Source: Massilia eburnea
Lineage (GTDB): Bacteria > Pseudomonadota > Gammaproteobacteria > Burkholderiales > Burkholderiaceae_D
Reading direction: 5' to 3'
Assembly: GCF_009720745.1 (NCBI RefSeq)
Contig: NZ_WNKX01000002.1
Span: forward strand, 124,001 to 188,000
DNA length: 64,000 nt
Shown here: piece by piece, positions 27,405-36,698 of the stretch
Numbering within the stretch: the first letter of the stretch is position 1
Layout: each line of letters starts with the position of its first letter
Made by a program: the position numbers and the translations under genes
The notes under the pieces: generated by a model
What the model saw: only the letters and a program-made list of their open reading frames with translations
Told to the model about the DNA's origin: nothing
Database searches by the model: none

Positions 27405-27520
27405 TATTTGCCTCCCCGCGAAAGCAGCGATAGCATGACGCGCCCGGCATTCCGGTCAACGGTAACGGCGAAGAGCCAGCCGGCGTCTTCGGACGACATC
27501 TTCTCGACCCGATAGCCCAT
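27401..27520 (-). CDS. Possible small coupled ORF upstream of the orphan gene
   Basis: A 39-codon frame starting ATG at 27520 (or TTG at 27535, 44 codons) reads MGYRVEKMSSEDAGWLFAV at its start and ends LLSRGGKY. Its TGA overlaps the TTG start of the following gene. It fills the whole space between the ychF terminator and that gene. The composition looks protein-like, and the overlap favours translation, but there is no family match or strong ribosome site. It could be a fragment of a formerly longer first half of the downstream protein. Confidence 0.4.
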   Translation of the reverse strand: MGYRVEKMSSEDAGWLFAVTVDRNAGRVMLSLLSRGGKY

Positions 27521-27534
27521 TTTTCGAAAATCCA

Positions 27535-27561
27535 ATAAAAAAGCCGCGCAAGGCGCGGCTT
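27535..27561 (-). terminator. Rho-independent terminator downstream of ychF
   Basis: On the minus strand a 9-base stem AAGCCGCGC / GCGCGGCTT with a 3-base loop is followed by a T-rich run. It lies 19 bases after the ychF stop and separates it from the small ORF and orphan gene. Confidence 0.88.
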
Positions 27562-27579
27562 CGTTGCGGTGGGAGCGTA

Positions 27580-28671
27580 TCAGACGTTGAACAGGAAGTT
27601 CAGCACGTCGCCGTCCTTGACCACGTATTCCTTGCCTTCAGCGCGCATCTTGCCCGCTTCCTTGGCGCCGGACTCACCCTTGTAGGCGATGTAGTCGTCA
27701 AAGGCGATGGTCTGGGCACGGATGAAGCCGCGCTCGAAGTCGGTGTGGATCACGCCCGCCGCTTGCGGTGCGGTGTCGCCCACGTGGATGGTCCAGGCGC
27801 GCACTTCCTTCACGCCGGCGGTGAAGTAGGTTTGCAGGCCGAGCAGCTTGAAGCCGGCGCGGATCAGACGGTCCAGGCCCGGTTCGGCCATGCCCATGTC
27901 GGACAGGAACTCTTCCTTGTCGGCGTCGTCCAGTTCGGCGATTTCCGCTTCGATGGCAGCGCAGATGGCCACGATCGGCGCGTTCTGCTCTTCGGCGTAT
28001 TTGGTCAGCTGGTCCAGCAGCGGGTTGTTGGTGAAGCCGCTGTCGGACACGTTGGCCACGTACATGGCCGGCTTGGCGGTGATCAGGCACAGTGGCTTGA
28101 TCAGCTCCATCTTTTCAGCGTCAAGGCGCAGTGCGCGCACTGGCTTGGCTTCGTTCAGGTGCGGCACCAGGACTTCCAGCAGGGCTACCAGCTTGGCGGC
28201 GTCCTTGTCGCCGGAACGGGCTTTCTTCTGCTCGCGGTGGATGGCTTTTTCAACGGTGCCAAGGTCGGCCAGCGCCAGCTCGGTCTGGATCACTTCGATG
28301 TCGTCCAGCGGCGAAACGCGGCCGGACACGTGCACCACGTTGTCGTCTTCGAAGCAGCGCACCACGTTCACGATAGCGTCGGTTTCGCGGATGTGGGACA
28401 GGAACTGGTTGCCCAGGCCTTCGCCCTTGGATGCGCCAGCCACCAGGCCGGCGATGTCGACGAATTCCACGATCGCTGGCAGGATGCGCTCTGGCTTGAC
28501 GATTTCCGCCAGCTGCTTCAGGCGCGGATCAGGCACTTCCACCACGCCGACGTTCGGTTCGATGGTGCAGAATGGATAGTTCTCAGCCGCGATACCGGCC
28601 TTGGTCAGTGCATTGAAAAGGGTGGACTTGCCGACGTTAGGCAGGCCGACGATGCCGCATTTGAGACTCAT
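27580..28671 (-). CDS. ychF: Redox-regulated ATPase/GTPase YchF
   Basis: This 363-residue Obg-superfamily protein starts [20 protein letters not shown], with the P-loop GLPNVGKS, and continues with the DIAGLV switch motif. The C-terminal TGS domain ends [21 protein letters not shown]. The NKxD motif is replaced, as in YchF/OLA1 proteins that hydrolyse ATP. It binds ribosomes and affects translation and oxidative stress responses. It is divergent from the DinB gene. Confidence 0.96.
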   Translation of the reverse strand: MSLKCGIVGLPNVGKSTLFNALTKAGIAAENYPFCTIEPNVGVVEVPDPRLKQLAEIVKPERILPAIVEFVDIAGLVAGASKGEGLGNQFLSHIRETDAIVNVVRCFEDDNVVHVSGRVSPLDDIEVIQTELALADLGTVEKAIHREQKKARSGDKDAAKLVALLEVLVPHLNEAKPVRALRLDAEKMELIKPLCLITAKPAMYVANVSDSGFTNNPLLDQLTKYAEEQNAPIVAICAAIEAEIAELDDADKEEFLSDMGMAEPGLDRLIRAGFKLLGLQTYFTAGVKEVRAWTIHVGDTAPQAAGVIHTDFERGFIRAQTIAFDDYIAYKGESGAKEAGKMRAEGKEYVVKDGDVLNFLFNV

Positions 28672-28740
28672 GGAAAACCTTTAAATATAATGTTCTGCTA
28701 CGGAATTTTCCGCAAATAGACCGAGATTGTACCCCAGATC

Positions 28741-29280
28741 ATGCCTGGAACCGCCCATATCGCCCTGCTGGCCCACTACAACGAGTGGATGAACAACAAG
28801 CTGTACGAAGCAGCGGCCAAGCTGCCTCCGGCAGAACTGGCGGCCGACCGCAAGGCCTTCTTCGGCTCGCTGCTGGCGACGCTGAACCACATTGCGGTGG
28901 CCGATACGATCTGGCTCAAGCGTTTTGCCGCCGATCCGCGCTTTGCCGACGCACTGGCGCCGATTGCCGCCCTGCCCGCCCCGGCCGCGCTGGACCAGAT
29001 GCTGTTCGATTCGCTGGAAGCGCTGCGCGGGCGGCGCACCTTGCTCGACCGCCAAGTGCTGGAATGGGCGCCCACGCTGCGCGACCACGATCTGCATGCG
29101 GTCATCGCCTACCGGCGCTATAACGGCGACGCCCATCACAAGGCCCTGGGCCAGCTGCTGCTGCATTTCTTCAATCACCAGACCCACCATCGCGGACAGG
29201 CCACTACTTTGCTGACCCAGGCAGGAGTCGACGTCGGCGCCACGGACTTGCTGCTGCTGGTCCCCGAAGCAGAGTTGTGA
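28741..29280 (+). CDS. DinB-family protein
   Basis: This 179-residue protein is a four-helix-bundle DinB/YfiT-like protein with three His metal-ligand candidates: one in LATLNHIAVADTIWL and two in HFFNHQTHHRGQ. Family members are metal-dependent transferases or of unknown function. No partner gene is obvious; the downstream DUF2339 gene has its own ribosome site 113 bases on. Confidence 0.88.
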   Translation: MPGTAHIALLAHYNEWMNNKLYEAAAKLPPAELAADRKAFFGSLLATLNHIAVADTIWLKRFAADPRFADALAPIAALPAPAALDQMLFDSLEALRGRRTLLDRQVLEWAPTLRDHDLHAVIAYRRYNGDAHHKALGQLLLHFFNHQTHHRGQATTLLTQAGVDVGATDLLLLVPEAEL

Positions 29281-29393
29281 GCAGGATCGAATCCTGATAC
29301 GCCCATGGGCGGCTGGCGATACGGGTATCGCCAGGGCTTGCACTATTGTTACTGCTGGCAAATAATGCCAAGAGAACAATAGAAGGAGCAATC

Positions 29394-32300
29394 ATGGGTT
29401 TGCTTTTGTTTATCGCACTGGTGGTTGTCGCGCGCTGGGCCTGGATGGCGCGGCGTGATGCCCGCCAGGCCCGCGAACACGTCCTCAAGCTGCAGCGCGA
29501 CCTCGCTGCAGTGGAGATAACGCTGTTCGAGCTGCAGCAGCGGCCTGCCGGCGCGGCACCCAGCCATGGCTCTCCGCCCGCTGCCGCCACCGCGCCGCCA
29601 AGCGCGCAGCAGCCCACCGCCCCCGCCCCCGCAACGGCGGCCGAACGCGAACCACTGGTCGCCCGCACCGCAGCCATGCCCCCACTAGCCGCTAGCGCTG
29701 CCCCGCCCCGGGCCGTGCAGGAGGAGGAACCGCGCATCGTCCGCGTCGACGACGAAGCCCTGCCCCGGCTCGCTGCAAAACAAGCTGCCCCCAGTGCACA
29801 AGACCAAGCCTGGGCAGCTGCCAAGGAAGCGGTCCGCAGCGATGCGCCGCCGCCGGCGCCACCAGCTCCGCCCTCGCCGCCAGAACCGCCGCGGCTGCCG
29901 CCAAGCGAACCTCCCGCCTGGTTCAAGGCCGCCCGCAACTGGCTGTTTGAAGGCAACCTGGTCGCCAAGATTGGCCTGCTGATCCTCTTCATCGGCGTCA
30001 GCTTCCTGCTGAAATATGCGGCCGCCCGCATCACGGTGCCAATCGAACTGCGCCTGGCCGGCATGGTGCTGGCCGACCTGGCCGCGCTGGCCTGGGCCTG
30101 GCGCATCCGCAACGACAACCAGGGCGTCAGCCTGCCCCTGCAAGGCACTTGCATGGCCGTGCTGATGCTGGTGGTATTTGGCGCCTTCCGCATCTACCAC
30201 CTGATCCCCGGCGGCATGGCCTTCGTCATGCTGTTCCTGCTCACGATCGGCACCTGCCTGCTGGCCGTGCTGCAGAACGCCCAATGGCTCGCCATCTTCG
30301 GCATCGTCGGCGGCTTTGCGGCGCCGATACTGGCGTCCACCGGCCAGGGCAGCCACATTGCCCTGTTCAGCTACTACGCCCTGCTCAACGCCGGCGTGCT
30401 GGCCATTGCCCTGATCCGCTCCTGGCGCGCGCTGAACCTGCTCGGCTTCGCCTTCACCTTCGCTATCGGTACCGCATGGGGCGTGCTGCGTTATGAGCCG
30501 CAATACTACCTGTCGGCCCAGGGTTTCCTTGTGCTGTTCTTCCTGTACTACGTCGGCATCGCCGTCGCGTACGCCCACCTGGAAGCGCCCAAGCTGAAAA
30601 GCTATGTGGACGGCACCCTGGTATTCGGTACGCCCATGCTGGCAGCCAGCCTGCAATTCGGGCTGGTGAAGGGATTCGAGTTCGGCATGGCGTATTCCGC
30701 CCTGGCGCTTGGCCTGTTCTACGGAGTGCTGTCGATGGTGCTGCAGCGCCGCCGCGCCACCTATGGCTTGCTGGTTGATGCCTTTACCGCGCTGGCCGTG
30801 GTATTCGGCACCCTGGCCATCCCCATGGCGCTCGATGGCCGCTGGACTTCCGCCGCATGGGCGCTGGAAGGCGCCGGCATCGTCTGGATCGGGCTGCGCC
30901 AGCGCCAGCCGCTGGCCTGGGGCTTCGGCCTGCTGGTGCAGCTGGGAGCATGGCTGAGCTTCACCGGCGCCATCACTGGCCTGGACAAGGAGGCGGCGCT
31001 GCACTCCAACCTGTGGCTGGGCTTCCTGCTGCTGGCGATCAGCGCCTGCATCATGGCGATGCGCTTCCGCAGCCATGCCGAGCAAGATGGCAAAGGAGGA
31101 TTGCAGCTATTGGGCGGCCTGTTCCTGGCCGGCTCCGCGGCCTGGCTGATCGGCGGCGCCTGGACCGAAATCGTCCTGCGCACCAGCGGCGCCATGCAAG
31201 CCAACCTGCTGGCCGCCAGCGCCCTCGGCGCCGCCGTGGTCATGGCCCTGATCGGGCGCCAGCTGGCCTGGCAAATGGCGCGCGCGCTGTCCATGGCGGC
31301 GCAGCTGCTGGCTGGCCTGGTGCTGGCCTTCCTGATCACGCGGGATGGGCAGCTTGCCCCGGTCTCGCCGGACCTGTTCGCCACACCGATCGTCGGCAGC
31401 GTGCTGCTGCTTGTTGGCGCCCTGTTCACGGCCTTGATGCTGAAGCGCCACAGCGAACAGGCGCAGCTGTCGAACGCCGTGCTGGCCTACGCCGGCATGT
31501 GGTGGCTGTTCGTGGTCGCGCCCACCTTCTCCAACTGGCTGCTGGCGCACTACGAAATCCTCAGCACCGGCAACTTTGACATGTACAGCCCGCTGCGTGC
31601 CAGCTCGTACAGCCTGCTGATTGCGGCCAGCACGCCTTTGCTGCTCCATTTGGCGTCCCGCCTGCAATGGCGGGCGCTGGACGCCGCAGCGGTACCGGCA
31701 TGGCTGCTGTTTGGCATTTCAACCGTATCCATGCTTGGCGTGCTGTATGGGAGCGGCGCCATGCCGGCCGGCGAAGCGTGGACCGCTTTTGCAGCGCTGT
31801 GGCTGCTGTCCGAATGGATGATGCGCCGCGCGACGCTGCCGAAGGCCGCACTGGTATTGCTGCATACTGTACGCAGCACCGGGCCGTGGCTGATGATCTG
31901 GCCGGTGGGCGCCCACTGGATTTCACGCGGCCTGGAAGGCAGCGGCGCCGATCCAGCCTGGGCCAGCTTCCTGCCAGCCTGGCTGATGATGGGCGGCCTG
32001 GCCTGGGTCATGCGCCGTGTGCGCGCCGACGGCTGGCCGGTCAGCCCTGTCGCCGCCTGGTACCGCGACATGCTGCTGCCGCTGGGCTGCGCCTGGTCGC
32101 TGCTGCTGGTGGCGGTATGGAACCTGACGCAGGATGGCGCCATGGCGCCGCTGCCCTACGTCCCCCTGGCCAATCCGCTCGACCTGACCAGCGTCTTTGC
32201 GCTGCTGCTGGCGGTGGCAGCTTATCGCCTGCAGCGCGACCTGCTGGAGCCGTACCGCCCGCAATTGCAGGCTGCCGCCGCACTGCTGGCCTACGCCTGG

Positions 32301-32651
32301 TTCAACCTGGCGCTGCTGCGCACCGTGTCGCACTACGTCGGCGTGCCGTACAACTTCGATGAGCTGTTCGCGTCCCAGTTCGTACAGGCGATGCTGTCCC
32401 TGGTATGGAGCGTGACCGCGCTGCCGCTGATGCGCCAGGCGGCGCGCAGGCAGGAGCGCAAGCTCTGGATCGCGGGTGCAGTGCTGCTTGCCGTGGTGGT
32501 GGCCAAGCTCTTCCTGGTCGATCTGTCGAACGTCGGCGGCGTGGAACGCATCGTTTCCTTCCTCGGCGTCGGTGCACTGATGGTCGGCATCGGCTACCTG
32601 GCGCCCTACCCGTCGGACCGCAACGGCGAAAAGCATAAGGAGGCCGCATGA
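29394..32651 (+). CDS. DUF2339 domain-containing large membrane protein
   Basis: This 1085-residue protein has an N-terminal membrane segment (1-14), a basic/coiled stretch, a Pro/Ala-rich linker (about 55-185) and then well over twenty membrane segments starting near GNLVAKIGLLILFIGVSF. This is the layout of DUF2339 proteins. AAGGAG lies seven bases before the ATG at 29394. The stop overlaps the DUF3999 gene in an ATGA. The family's function is not established; a role in the cell envelope is the usual guess. Confidence 0.88.
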   Translation: MGLLLFIALVVVARWAWMARRDARQAREHVLKLQRDLAAVEITLFELQQRPAGAAPSHGSPPAAATAPPSAQQPTAPAPATAAEREPLVARTAAMPPLAASAAPPRAVQEEEPRIVRVDDEALPRLAAKQAAPSAQDQAWAAAKEAVRSDAPPPAPPAPPSPPEPPRLPPSEPPAWFKAARNWLFEGNLVAKIGLLILFIGVSFLLKYAAARITVPIELRLAGMVLADLAALAWAWRIRNDNQGVSLPLQGTCMAVLMLVVFGAFRIYHLIPGGMAFVMLFLLTIGTCLLAVLQNAQWLAIFGIVGGFAAPILASTGQGSHIALFSYYALLNAGVLAIALIRSWRALNLLGFAFTFAIGTAWGVLRYEPQYYLSAQGFLVLFFLYYVGIAVAYAHLEAPKLKSYVDGTLVFGTPMLAASLQFGLVKGFEFGMAYSALALGLFYGVLSMVLQRRRATYGLLVDAFTALAVVFGTLAIPMALDGRWTSAAWALEGAGIVWIGLRQRQPLAWGFGLLVQLGAWLSFTGAITGLDKEAALHSNLWLGFLLLAISACIMAMRFRSHAEQDGKGGLQLLGGLFLAGSAAWLIGGAWTEIVLRTSGAMQANLLAASALGAAVVMALIGRQLAWQMARALSMAAQLLAGLVLAFLITRDGQLAPVSPDLFATPIVGSVLLLVGALFTALMLKRHSEQAQLSNAVLAYAGMWWLFVVAPTFSNWLLAHYEILSTGNFDMYSPLRASSYSLLIAASTPLLLHLASRLQWRALDAAAVPAWLLFGISTVSMLGVLYGSGAMPAGEAWTAFAALWLLSEWMMRRATLPKAALVLLHTVRSTGPWLMIWPVGAHWISRGLEGSGADPAWASFLPAWLMMGGLAWVMRRVRADGWPVSPVAAWYRDMLLPLGCAWSLLLVAVWNLTQDGAMAPLPYVPLANPLDLTSVFALLLAVAAYRLQRDLLEPYRPQLQAAAALLAYAWFNLALLRTVSHYVGVPYNFDELFASQFVQAMLSLVWSVTALPLMRQAARRQERKLWIAGAVLLAVVVAKLFLVDLSNVGGVERIVSFLGVGALMVGIGYLAPYPSDRNGEKHKEAA

Positions 32652-34033
32652 ATGTCCTGCTCCTGGCCGCAGCCCTGACTACCGCGGCGCCAAGCGATAC
32701 GCCGCAGGACTACACCCACCTGATCCCGCTCGCTGTCAACGGCAAGCCGAGCGTAGTGCAGTTGCAGCTGCCGCGCGACGCCTACCTGAACGCGCGCTCG
32801 CCCTCGCTCACCGACTTGCGTGTGTTTGACGCGCATGGCGTACAACAGCCATTCGCGCTGCGCCATCCGGAAGCGGCAGCAGCCGTCACGCAGCGCGCTC
32901 TTCCAGTTCGCATCTTCCCCCTCATGGCAGAGCGCGCGGACGCACCGCTGGCGGGTCTGGAAGTGAACATCGGCACCGATGGCCGCATGGTCGCGGTGCA
33001 TTTGCCGGCGGCACGCGATGCCGCCACGGCAAAGGCGCTGCAACGCCTGGCCGGACTGGTGCTCGACCTGCGCCAGGACGCCAGCGCGGAGCCGCCCGTG
33101 ATCGATGCCCTGCAATTTACCCTGCCCCCGGGCCGCCACACCTATACCGGCCAGGTGTGGCTGGAGGCCAGCGACGACCTGAAGCACTGGGAAGCTGTCG
33201 GTGTCGCTGAATTGAGCTGGCTCGCCAATGACAGCGCGGAAACCCTGGCCAACGACAAGCTGGAATTCCCGGCGCGCCAGATGCGCTATGCGCGGCTCAG
33301 CTGGCGCGGCGGCGAGCCGCTGCAGTTCGGCAGCATCAGCGCGCAGTCACCGGTACAGGGCAATGCAGCTGCGCCGACCGAATCGCTGCTGCTGCCGGCG
33401 CAACCGGGCCGCGATCCGCGCGACCTGCAATACGCGATGCCTGCCGGCGTCACGCCGCAGCGGGTGGGGCTGCAGATCGACAGCGGCAATGTGGTGCTGC
33501 CCGTCACGCTGGGCAACTACGCCCAATTGCGCCGCTCGGGGCAGTTCCGCTTTGAACCTGCCGCACGCACCACCTTCTACCGCCTGGAGCAGAACGGCAG
33601 CGCGCGTACTTCGGGCGATGTTGCCGCGCCATGGGCGCTGGGCGCCCGCTGGGTGCTGCGCTTCGACCAGCCGCCGGCAGACAAGCCTGCATTGCGCGTA
33701 AGCTGGGAGCCGGCAACCTTGGTATTCGTCGCCGGCGGCACGCCGCCCTATGCGCTCGCTGTAGGCCGCGACAAGGCTGCGCCTGCGGCGCGCGATATCG
33801 GGGAAGTGGCGCCAGGCTTCACGCCAGCGGAACTGCGCACGCTCGAACGCGCCAGCGCCAGCCCGGCGCAAGCACAGGCGGACGTGCTGGCCGCTGCAGC
33901 GAAGCGCGCGGTGGACGACAACAGCTCCGCCCAGCGCCGCCTGATGGTGCTGTGGGGCGTGCTGGTGCTCGGCGTGGCCGTGGTGGCGGGAATGGTATGG
34001 CGCCTGCTGCGGCACGCAGGCACTACGACTTAA
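32648..34033 (+). CDS. DUF3999 domain-containing exported protein
   Basis: This 461-residue protein has a short hydrophobic N-terminus without basic residues ([15 protein letters not shown]) as signal or anchor, a long beta-rich periplasmic region and one C-terminal membrane segment (about 430-452). It overlaps the DUF2339 gene by four bases. DUF2339 and DUF3999 genes are often neighbours, suggesting a membrane complex of unknown job. The TAA overlaps the stop of the convergent pth gene through a TTAA palindrome. Confidence 0.85.
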   Translation: MNVLLLAAALTTAAPSDTPQDYTHLIPLAVNGKPSVVQLQLPRDAYLNARSPSLTDLRVFDAHGVQQPFALRHPEAAAAVTQRALPVRIFPLMAERADAPLAGLEVNIGTDGRMVAVHLPAARDAATAKALQRLAGLVLDLRQDASAEPPVIDALQFTLPPGRHTYTGQVWLEASDDLKHWEAVGVAELSWLANDSAETLANDKLEFPARQMRYARLSWRGGEPLQFGSISAQSPVQGNAAAPTESLLLPAQPGRDPRDLQYAMPAGVTPQRVGLQIDSGNVVLPVTLGNYAQLRRSGQFRFEPAARTTFYRLEQNGSARTSGDVAAPWALGARWVLRFDQPPADKPALRVSWEPATLVFVAGGTPPYALAVGRDKAAPAARDIGEVAPGFTPAELRTLERASASPAQAQADVLAAAAKRAVDDNSSAQRRLMVLWGVLVLGVAVVAGMVWRLLRHAGTTT

Positions 34034-34614
34034 GGCGTGTGAAGCTCCATCGTCGCCTTGGCGAAATCGCCGGCGACGGCGGTGGGGATGATGCGCAGCG
34101 CCTTTTCAATCGCTTCTTCGATCAGCAATTGCTCTTCGCGGCGCGGACGGTGCAGCACGAAGTCCGCCACCGGCTGGTTCAGGTTCAGCGTACGCGGGTG
34201 GCCAATCCCGATGCGCAGGCGCCAGTAGTCCTGGGTGCCGAGGGCGGAGGTGATGTCCTTCAGGCCGTTGTGGCCGCCGGAGGAACCGCCTTTTTTCAGC
34301 TTCGCCGCGCCGGGCGGCAAATCCAGTTCGTCATGCACCACCAGCACTTCATCCGGCTGGATCTTGTAGAAGCGCGCAATTGCGCCGACCGACTGGCCGG
34401 AACGATTCATATAGGTTTGTGGCTCGAGCAGCCAGAGCTGGTTGCCGCCGATGATGGTCTTGGCCACCATGGCGTTGAAACCGGCCTCGCGCTGCAGGCG
34501 CGCATTCGGCAGCGAATTGGCGAGATTGTCCACCAGCCAGAAGCCGGCGTTGTGACGGGTTTGTTCGTATTCGGCGCCGGGATTGCCGAGGCCAACGATC
34601 AGGCGGATGGGCAT
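34030..34614 (-). CDS. pth: Peptidyl-tRNA hydrolase
   Basis: This 194-residue protein starts [26 protein letters not shown], shown here only as a span, with the catalytic His in RHNAGF near residue 21. The FMNxSG-type motif is present as [10 protein letters not shown], and GGHNGLKDI follows. It recycles peptidyl-tRNAs released by stalled ribosomes. In many betaproteobacteria pth follows rplY; here several accessory genes separate them. Confidence 0.96.
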   Translation of the reverse strand: MPIRLIVGLGNPGAEYEQTRHNAGFWLVDNLANSLPNARLQREAGFNAMVAKTIIGGNQLWLLEPQTYMNRSGQSVGAIARFYKIQPDEVLVVHDELDLPPGAAKLKKGGSSGGHNGLKDITSALGTQDYWRLRIGIGHPRTLNLNQPVADFVLHRPRREEQLLIEEAIEKALRIIPTAVAGDFAKATMELHTP

Positions 34615-34662
34615 GGTCTTGCGGTTGCGAGTGCAAAACCGCAGATTATACCCGCGCCTCCG

Positions 34663-35028
34663 TCACAACAGCCCACGCGCCGCCAGCGCGATAATGCCAA
34701 CCAGTCCCGAGATGAGCAAGCCAATCGCCCAGTGAGTGCTCTTGTCGATCTTGACGCTCAGTTGCGCCGCTGATGCGGCCACAGCTTGGTCCGTATGCAG
34801 TTGCATTTCGAGCCGCAATTTGATGAGGCCGTTATCGACATATTGGCGCATGTTCGCATCCTGCGTTTCCAACATTACACGCATGCTGGCAAACTGTGCC
34901 TCAGACAGCTCGCGCATGCGCGTGAATTGAGCATCCATATGCTGTCGCAGCAAGGCTAGTTCGCAATTGACTGCATCCAAGGCCTTCTCCTGTGCGGCGA
35001 TCCGGTCATCCGGAGTCAGCTGTTCCAT
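34663..35028 (-). CDS. Small coiled-coil protein with C-terminal membrane anchor
   Basis: This 121-residue protein begins MEQLTPDDRIAAQEKALDAV. A heptad-rich helical stretch spans about 10-90 (repeated MR/QF pattern in FTRMRELSEAQFASMRVM), and one membrane segment lies at about 98-118 (HWAIGLLISGLVGIIALA). GGGAG precedes the ATG at 35028. It resembles in layout the 85-residue protein at 46719. Function unknown; single gene between pth and the NTF2-like gene. Confidence 0.65.
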   Translation of the reverse strand: MEQLTPDDRIAAQEKALDAVNCELALLRQHMDAQFTRMRELSEAQFASMRVMLETQDANMRQYVDNGLIKLRLEMQLHTDQAVAASAAQLSVKIDKSTHWAIGLLISGLVGIIALAARGLL

Positions 35029-35112
35029 GATGGTCTCCCGCTGTCGGCAGACCACCATTGTTTGCCATTCTCGCGCGGCGCGCCTTGAGCCGGCGCACAG
35101 GAAGGCGCGGAA

Positions 35113-35577
35113 CTATTTCGGTGGCGGATTGTCGGCGTTCCAGGTATCGCGCCAGTACATCCACTTGCCGTTGACCTTCTTGTTCACGGACAGGTATTTG
35201 CCGGTCTCGACCACCTTGCCGTCCTTATCCTTCACGATATAGCTGCCCGACGACCAGCCCAGGTTGCCATTCGCGCCGCCATCGGACACATCGCCGAAAG
35301 TGAACACCATACCCGCCTTGCCGGCGCCTTGCGCTTCCTTCACCAGGAAATCGCGGATCGCCGCGCGGCCTTTCACGGCCGGCGCGCCCGGCGGCATCAG
35401 CACCGCATTCTCGTCGTACAGTCTGGCGATCGCATCGCCATCCGCAGCTGTGAACGCCTTCAGCCAGTGCTGGTCGAGGGCCTTGATCCCCGCCATATCG
35501 GCCTTGGCGTCAGCCGCATACGCCGGCGCCGCACATACGGCGGCAAGCACCATCATGCCTGCAAGTTGCGCTTTCAT
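35113..35577 (-). CDS. Exported SgcJ/EcaC-type NTF2-like (DUF4440) protein
   Basis: This 154-residue protein has a Sec signal peptide (MKAQLAGMMVLAAVCAAPAYA) and a DUF4440/SnoaL-like domain: LDQHWLKAFTAADGDAIARL, then NAVLMPPGAPAVKGRAAIR. AAGGAGG precedes the ATG at 35577, overriding the longer open frame. It is divergent from the ArsR-type regulator across 114 bases and may be one of its targets. The ligand is unknown. Confidence 0.8.
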   Translation of the reverse strand: MKAQLAGMMVLAAVCAAPAYAADAKADMAGIKALDQHWLKAFTAADGDAIARLYDENAVLMPPGAPAVKGRAAIRDFLVKEAQGAGKAGMVFTFGDVSDGGANGNLGWSSGSYIVKDKDGKVVETGKYLSVNKKVNGKWMYWRDTWNADNPPPK

Positions 35578-35623
35578 CTGTCCGCCCTCCTTGTGGTGAA
35601 TCGTCCTCAAAAGCATAGAACAC

Positions 35624-35652
35624 TTGACAATGATCCGCACCTGTAAGATATT
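35624..35652 (+). promoter_or_regulatory. Predicted sigma-70 promoter of the ArsR-led operon
   Basis: A perfect -35 TTGACA (35624-35629) is followed after 17 bases by GATATT (35647-35652, four of six matches to TATAAT). A small palindrome ACACGTGT lies just downstream at 35656-35663, a possible operator for the regulator encoded 29 bases further on. Confidence 0.6.
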
Positions 35653-35691
35653 TATTACACGTGTCTTCAATTTAAAACGGAAAGGAAATGC

Positions 35692-35994
35692 ATGCGCAAC
35701 CTGTTGCCGACGCTGGAAGCGCTCGCCAATCCGCACCGCCTGCGCATCATCGCCGCATTGAAAACGGAAGGCCGCAACTACGTCAGCCAGCTGGCGCGCG
35801 ATGTAGGCATCAGCCGCCCGCTGCTGCACCTGCACCTTGCCAAGCTGGAGGCCGCTGGACTCGTGACCAGCAAGCACGAGCTCTCCAGCGACGGCAAGGC
35901 CCTGAATTATTTCGAAGTGGCGGATTTCTGCCTGACGCTCGATCCCGCAGCCATTGTGGAAGCCGCCAAGCATCTCAACCTGGAAGAGGAATGA
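35692..35994 (+). CDS. ArsR/HTH_20-type winged-helix regulator
   Basis: This 100-residue protein has one winged HTH: LEALANPHRLRIIAALKTEG, then VSQLARDVGISRPLLHLHLAKLEAAG across a turn, and a wing around KHELSSDGKALNYF. No metal-binding Cys cluster is present, so it is not a metal-sensing ArsR. AAGGAAA lies upstream. It leads a run of four genes ending at 37529; the next gene begins 4 bases after its stop. Confidence 0.85.
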   Translation: MRNLLPTLEALANPHRLRIIAALKTEGRNYVSQLARDVGISRPLLHLHLAKLEAAGLVTSKHELSSDGKALNYFEVADFCLTLDPAAIVEAAKHLNLEEE

Positions 35995-35998
35995 CAGT

Positions 35999-36256
35999 AT
36001 GTCCGAACATGTTTACTTTCTGACCCTTGGCCTGCCGCTTGCCACGGTGCTGGTGATTTTTGGGATGAAGTACTGGTCCGCCGCCCACAAGGCAGGTGCC
36101 GAATCCGCCAGCGCTGACGCTTATCGCGAACTGGCCGCCAAGTCTGCCGCCGCACAGGCAGAAAATGCTGCCGCGCTGGCCGCCATGCAGATCACCCTGG
36201 CCGATATGAAAGGCCGCCTGGCCTCGGTCGAAACCATGCTGAAAGAGGTGGGCTGA
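35999..36256 (+). CDS. Small membrane-anchored coiled-coil protein
   Basis: This 85-residue protein has one membrane segment (about 5-25, FLTLGLPLATVLVIFGMKYW) followed by an Ala-rich helical/coiled stretch to the C-terminus (AYRELAAKSAAAQAENAAAL). It follows the ArsR-type gene by 4 bases and its TGA shares a base with the ATG of the next gene (TGATG). Function unknown; it is likely a membrane partner within this operon. Confidence 0.7.
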   Translation: MSEHVYFLTLGLPLATVLVIFGMKYWSAAHKAGAESASADAYRELAAKSAAAQAENAAALAAMQITLADMKGRLASVETMLKEVG

Positions 36257-36696
36257 TGCTGGCCCGCCTGTGGCAACGCGACGCGCGGCATGAAGGCGTC
36301 ATGCGCATCAACATCTACCTGCTGCGCCTGCTGTACGGACTGATGTTCTTCATGCTGGGCCAGACCACCTGGACTGAAATCCTGACCCACCAGGGCCAGT
36401 GGGCGCCGAACGATGCCGTGGCCTGGACTGTCTGGACCGCCTTCGCTACCTTGGCCGGCCTGGGCATCCTGCGCCCGGTGCGCATGCTGCCGATCATCCT
36501 GCTGGAGATCCTGTACAAGGTAATGTGGCTGTCGATCGTCGCCTATCCGCTGTGGAAGCGCGGCGCCCTGGCCGGTTCGCCGGCGGAAAGCACGACCTAC
36601 GCCTTCCTCGGTGTGCTGCTGGCGATTATTGCCGTACCATGGGGCTATATCGCCAGGACCTATTTCACCTGGCCATCCAAAACCAAACCCGCCTGA
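36256..36696 (+). CDS. Four-helix integral membrane protein of unknown function
   Basis: This 146-residue protein has an N-terminal basic stretch and about four membrane segments (LLRLLYGLMFFMLG; AWTVWTAFATLAGLGIL; MLPIILLEILYKVMWLSIV; FLGVLLAIIAVPWGYI). No family is recognised with confidence. The ATG overlaps the upstream stop, and the next gene begins 2 bases after its stop, so all are probably co-translated. Confidence 0.7.
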   Translation: MLARLWQRDARHEGVMRINIYLLRLLYGLMFFMLGQTTWTEILTHQGQWAPNDAVAWTVWTAFATLAGLGILRPVRMLPIILLEILYKVMWLSIVAYPLWKRGALAGSPAESTTYAFLGVLLAIIAVPWGYIARTYFTWPSKTKPA

Positions 36697-36698
36697 AC

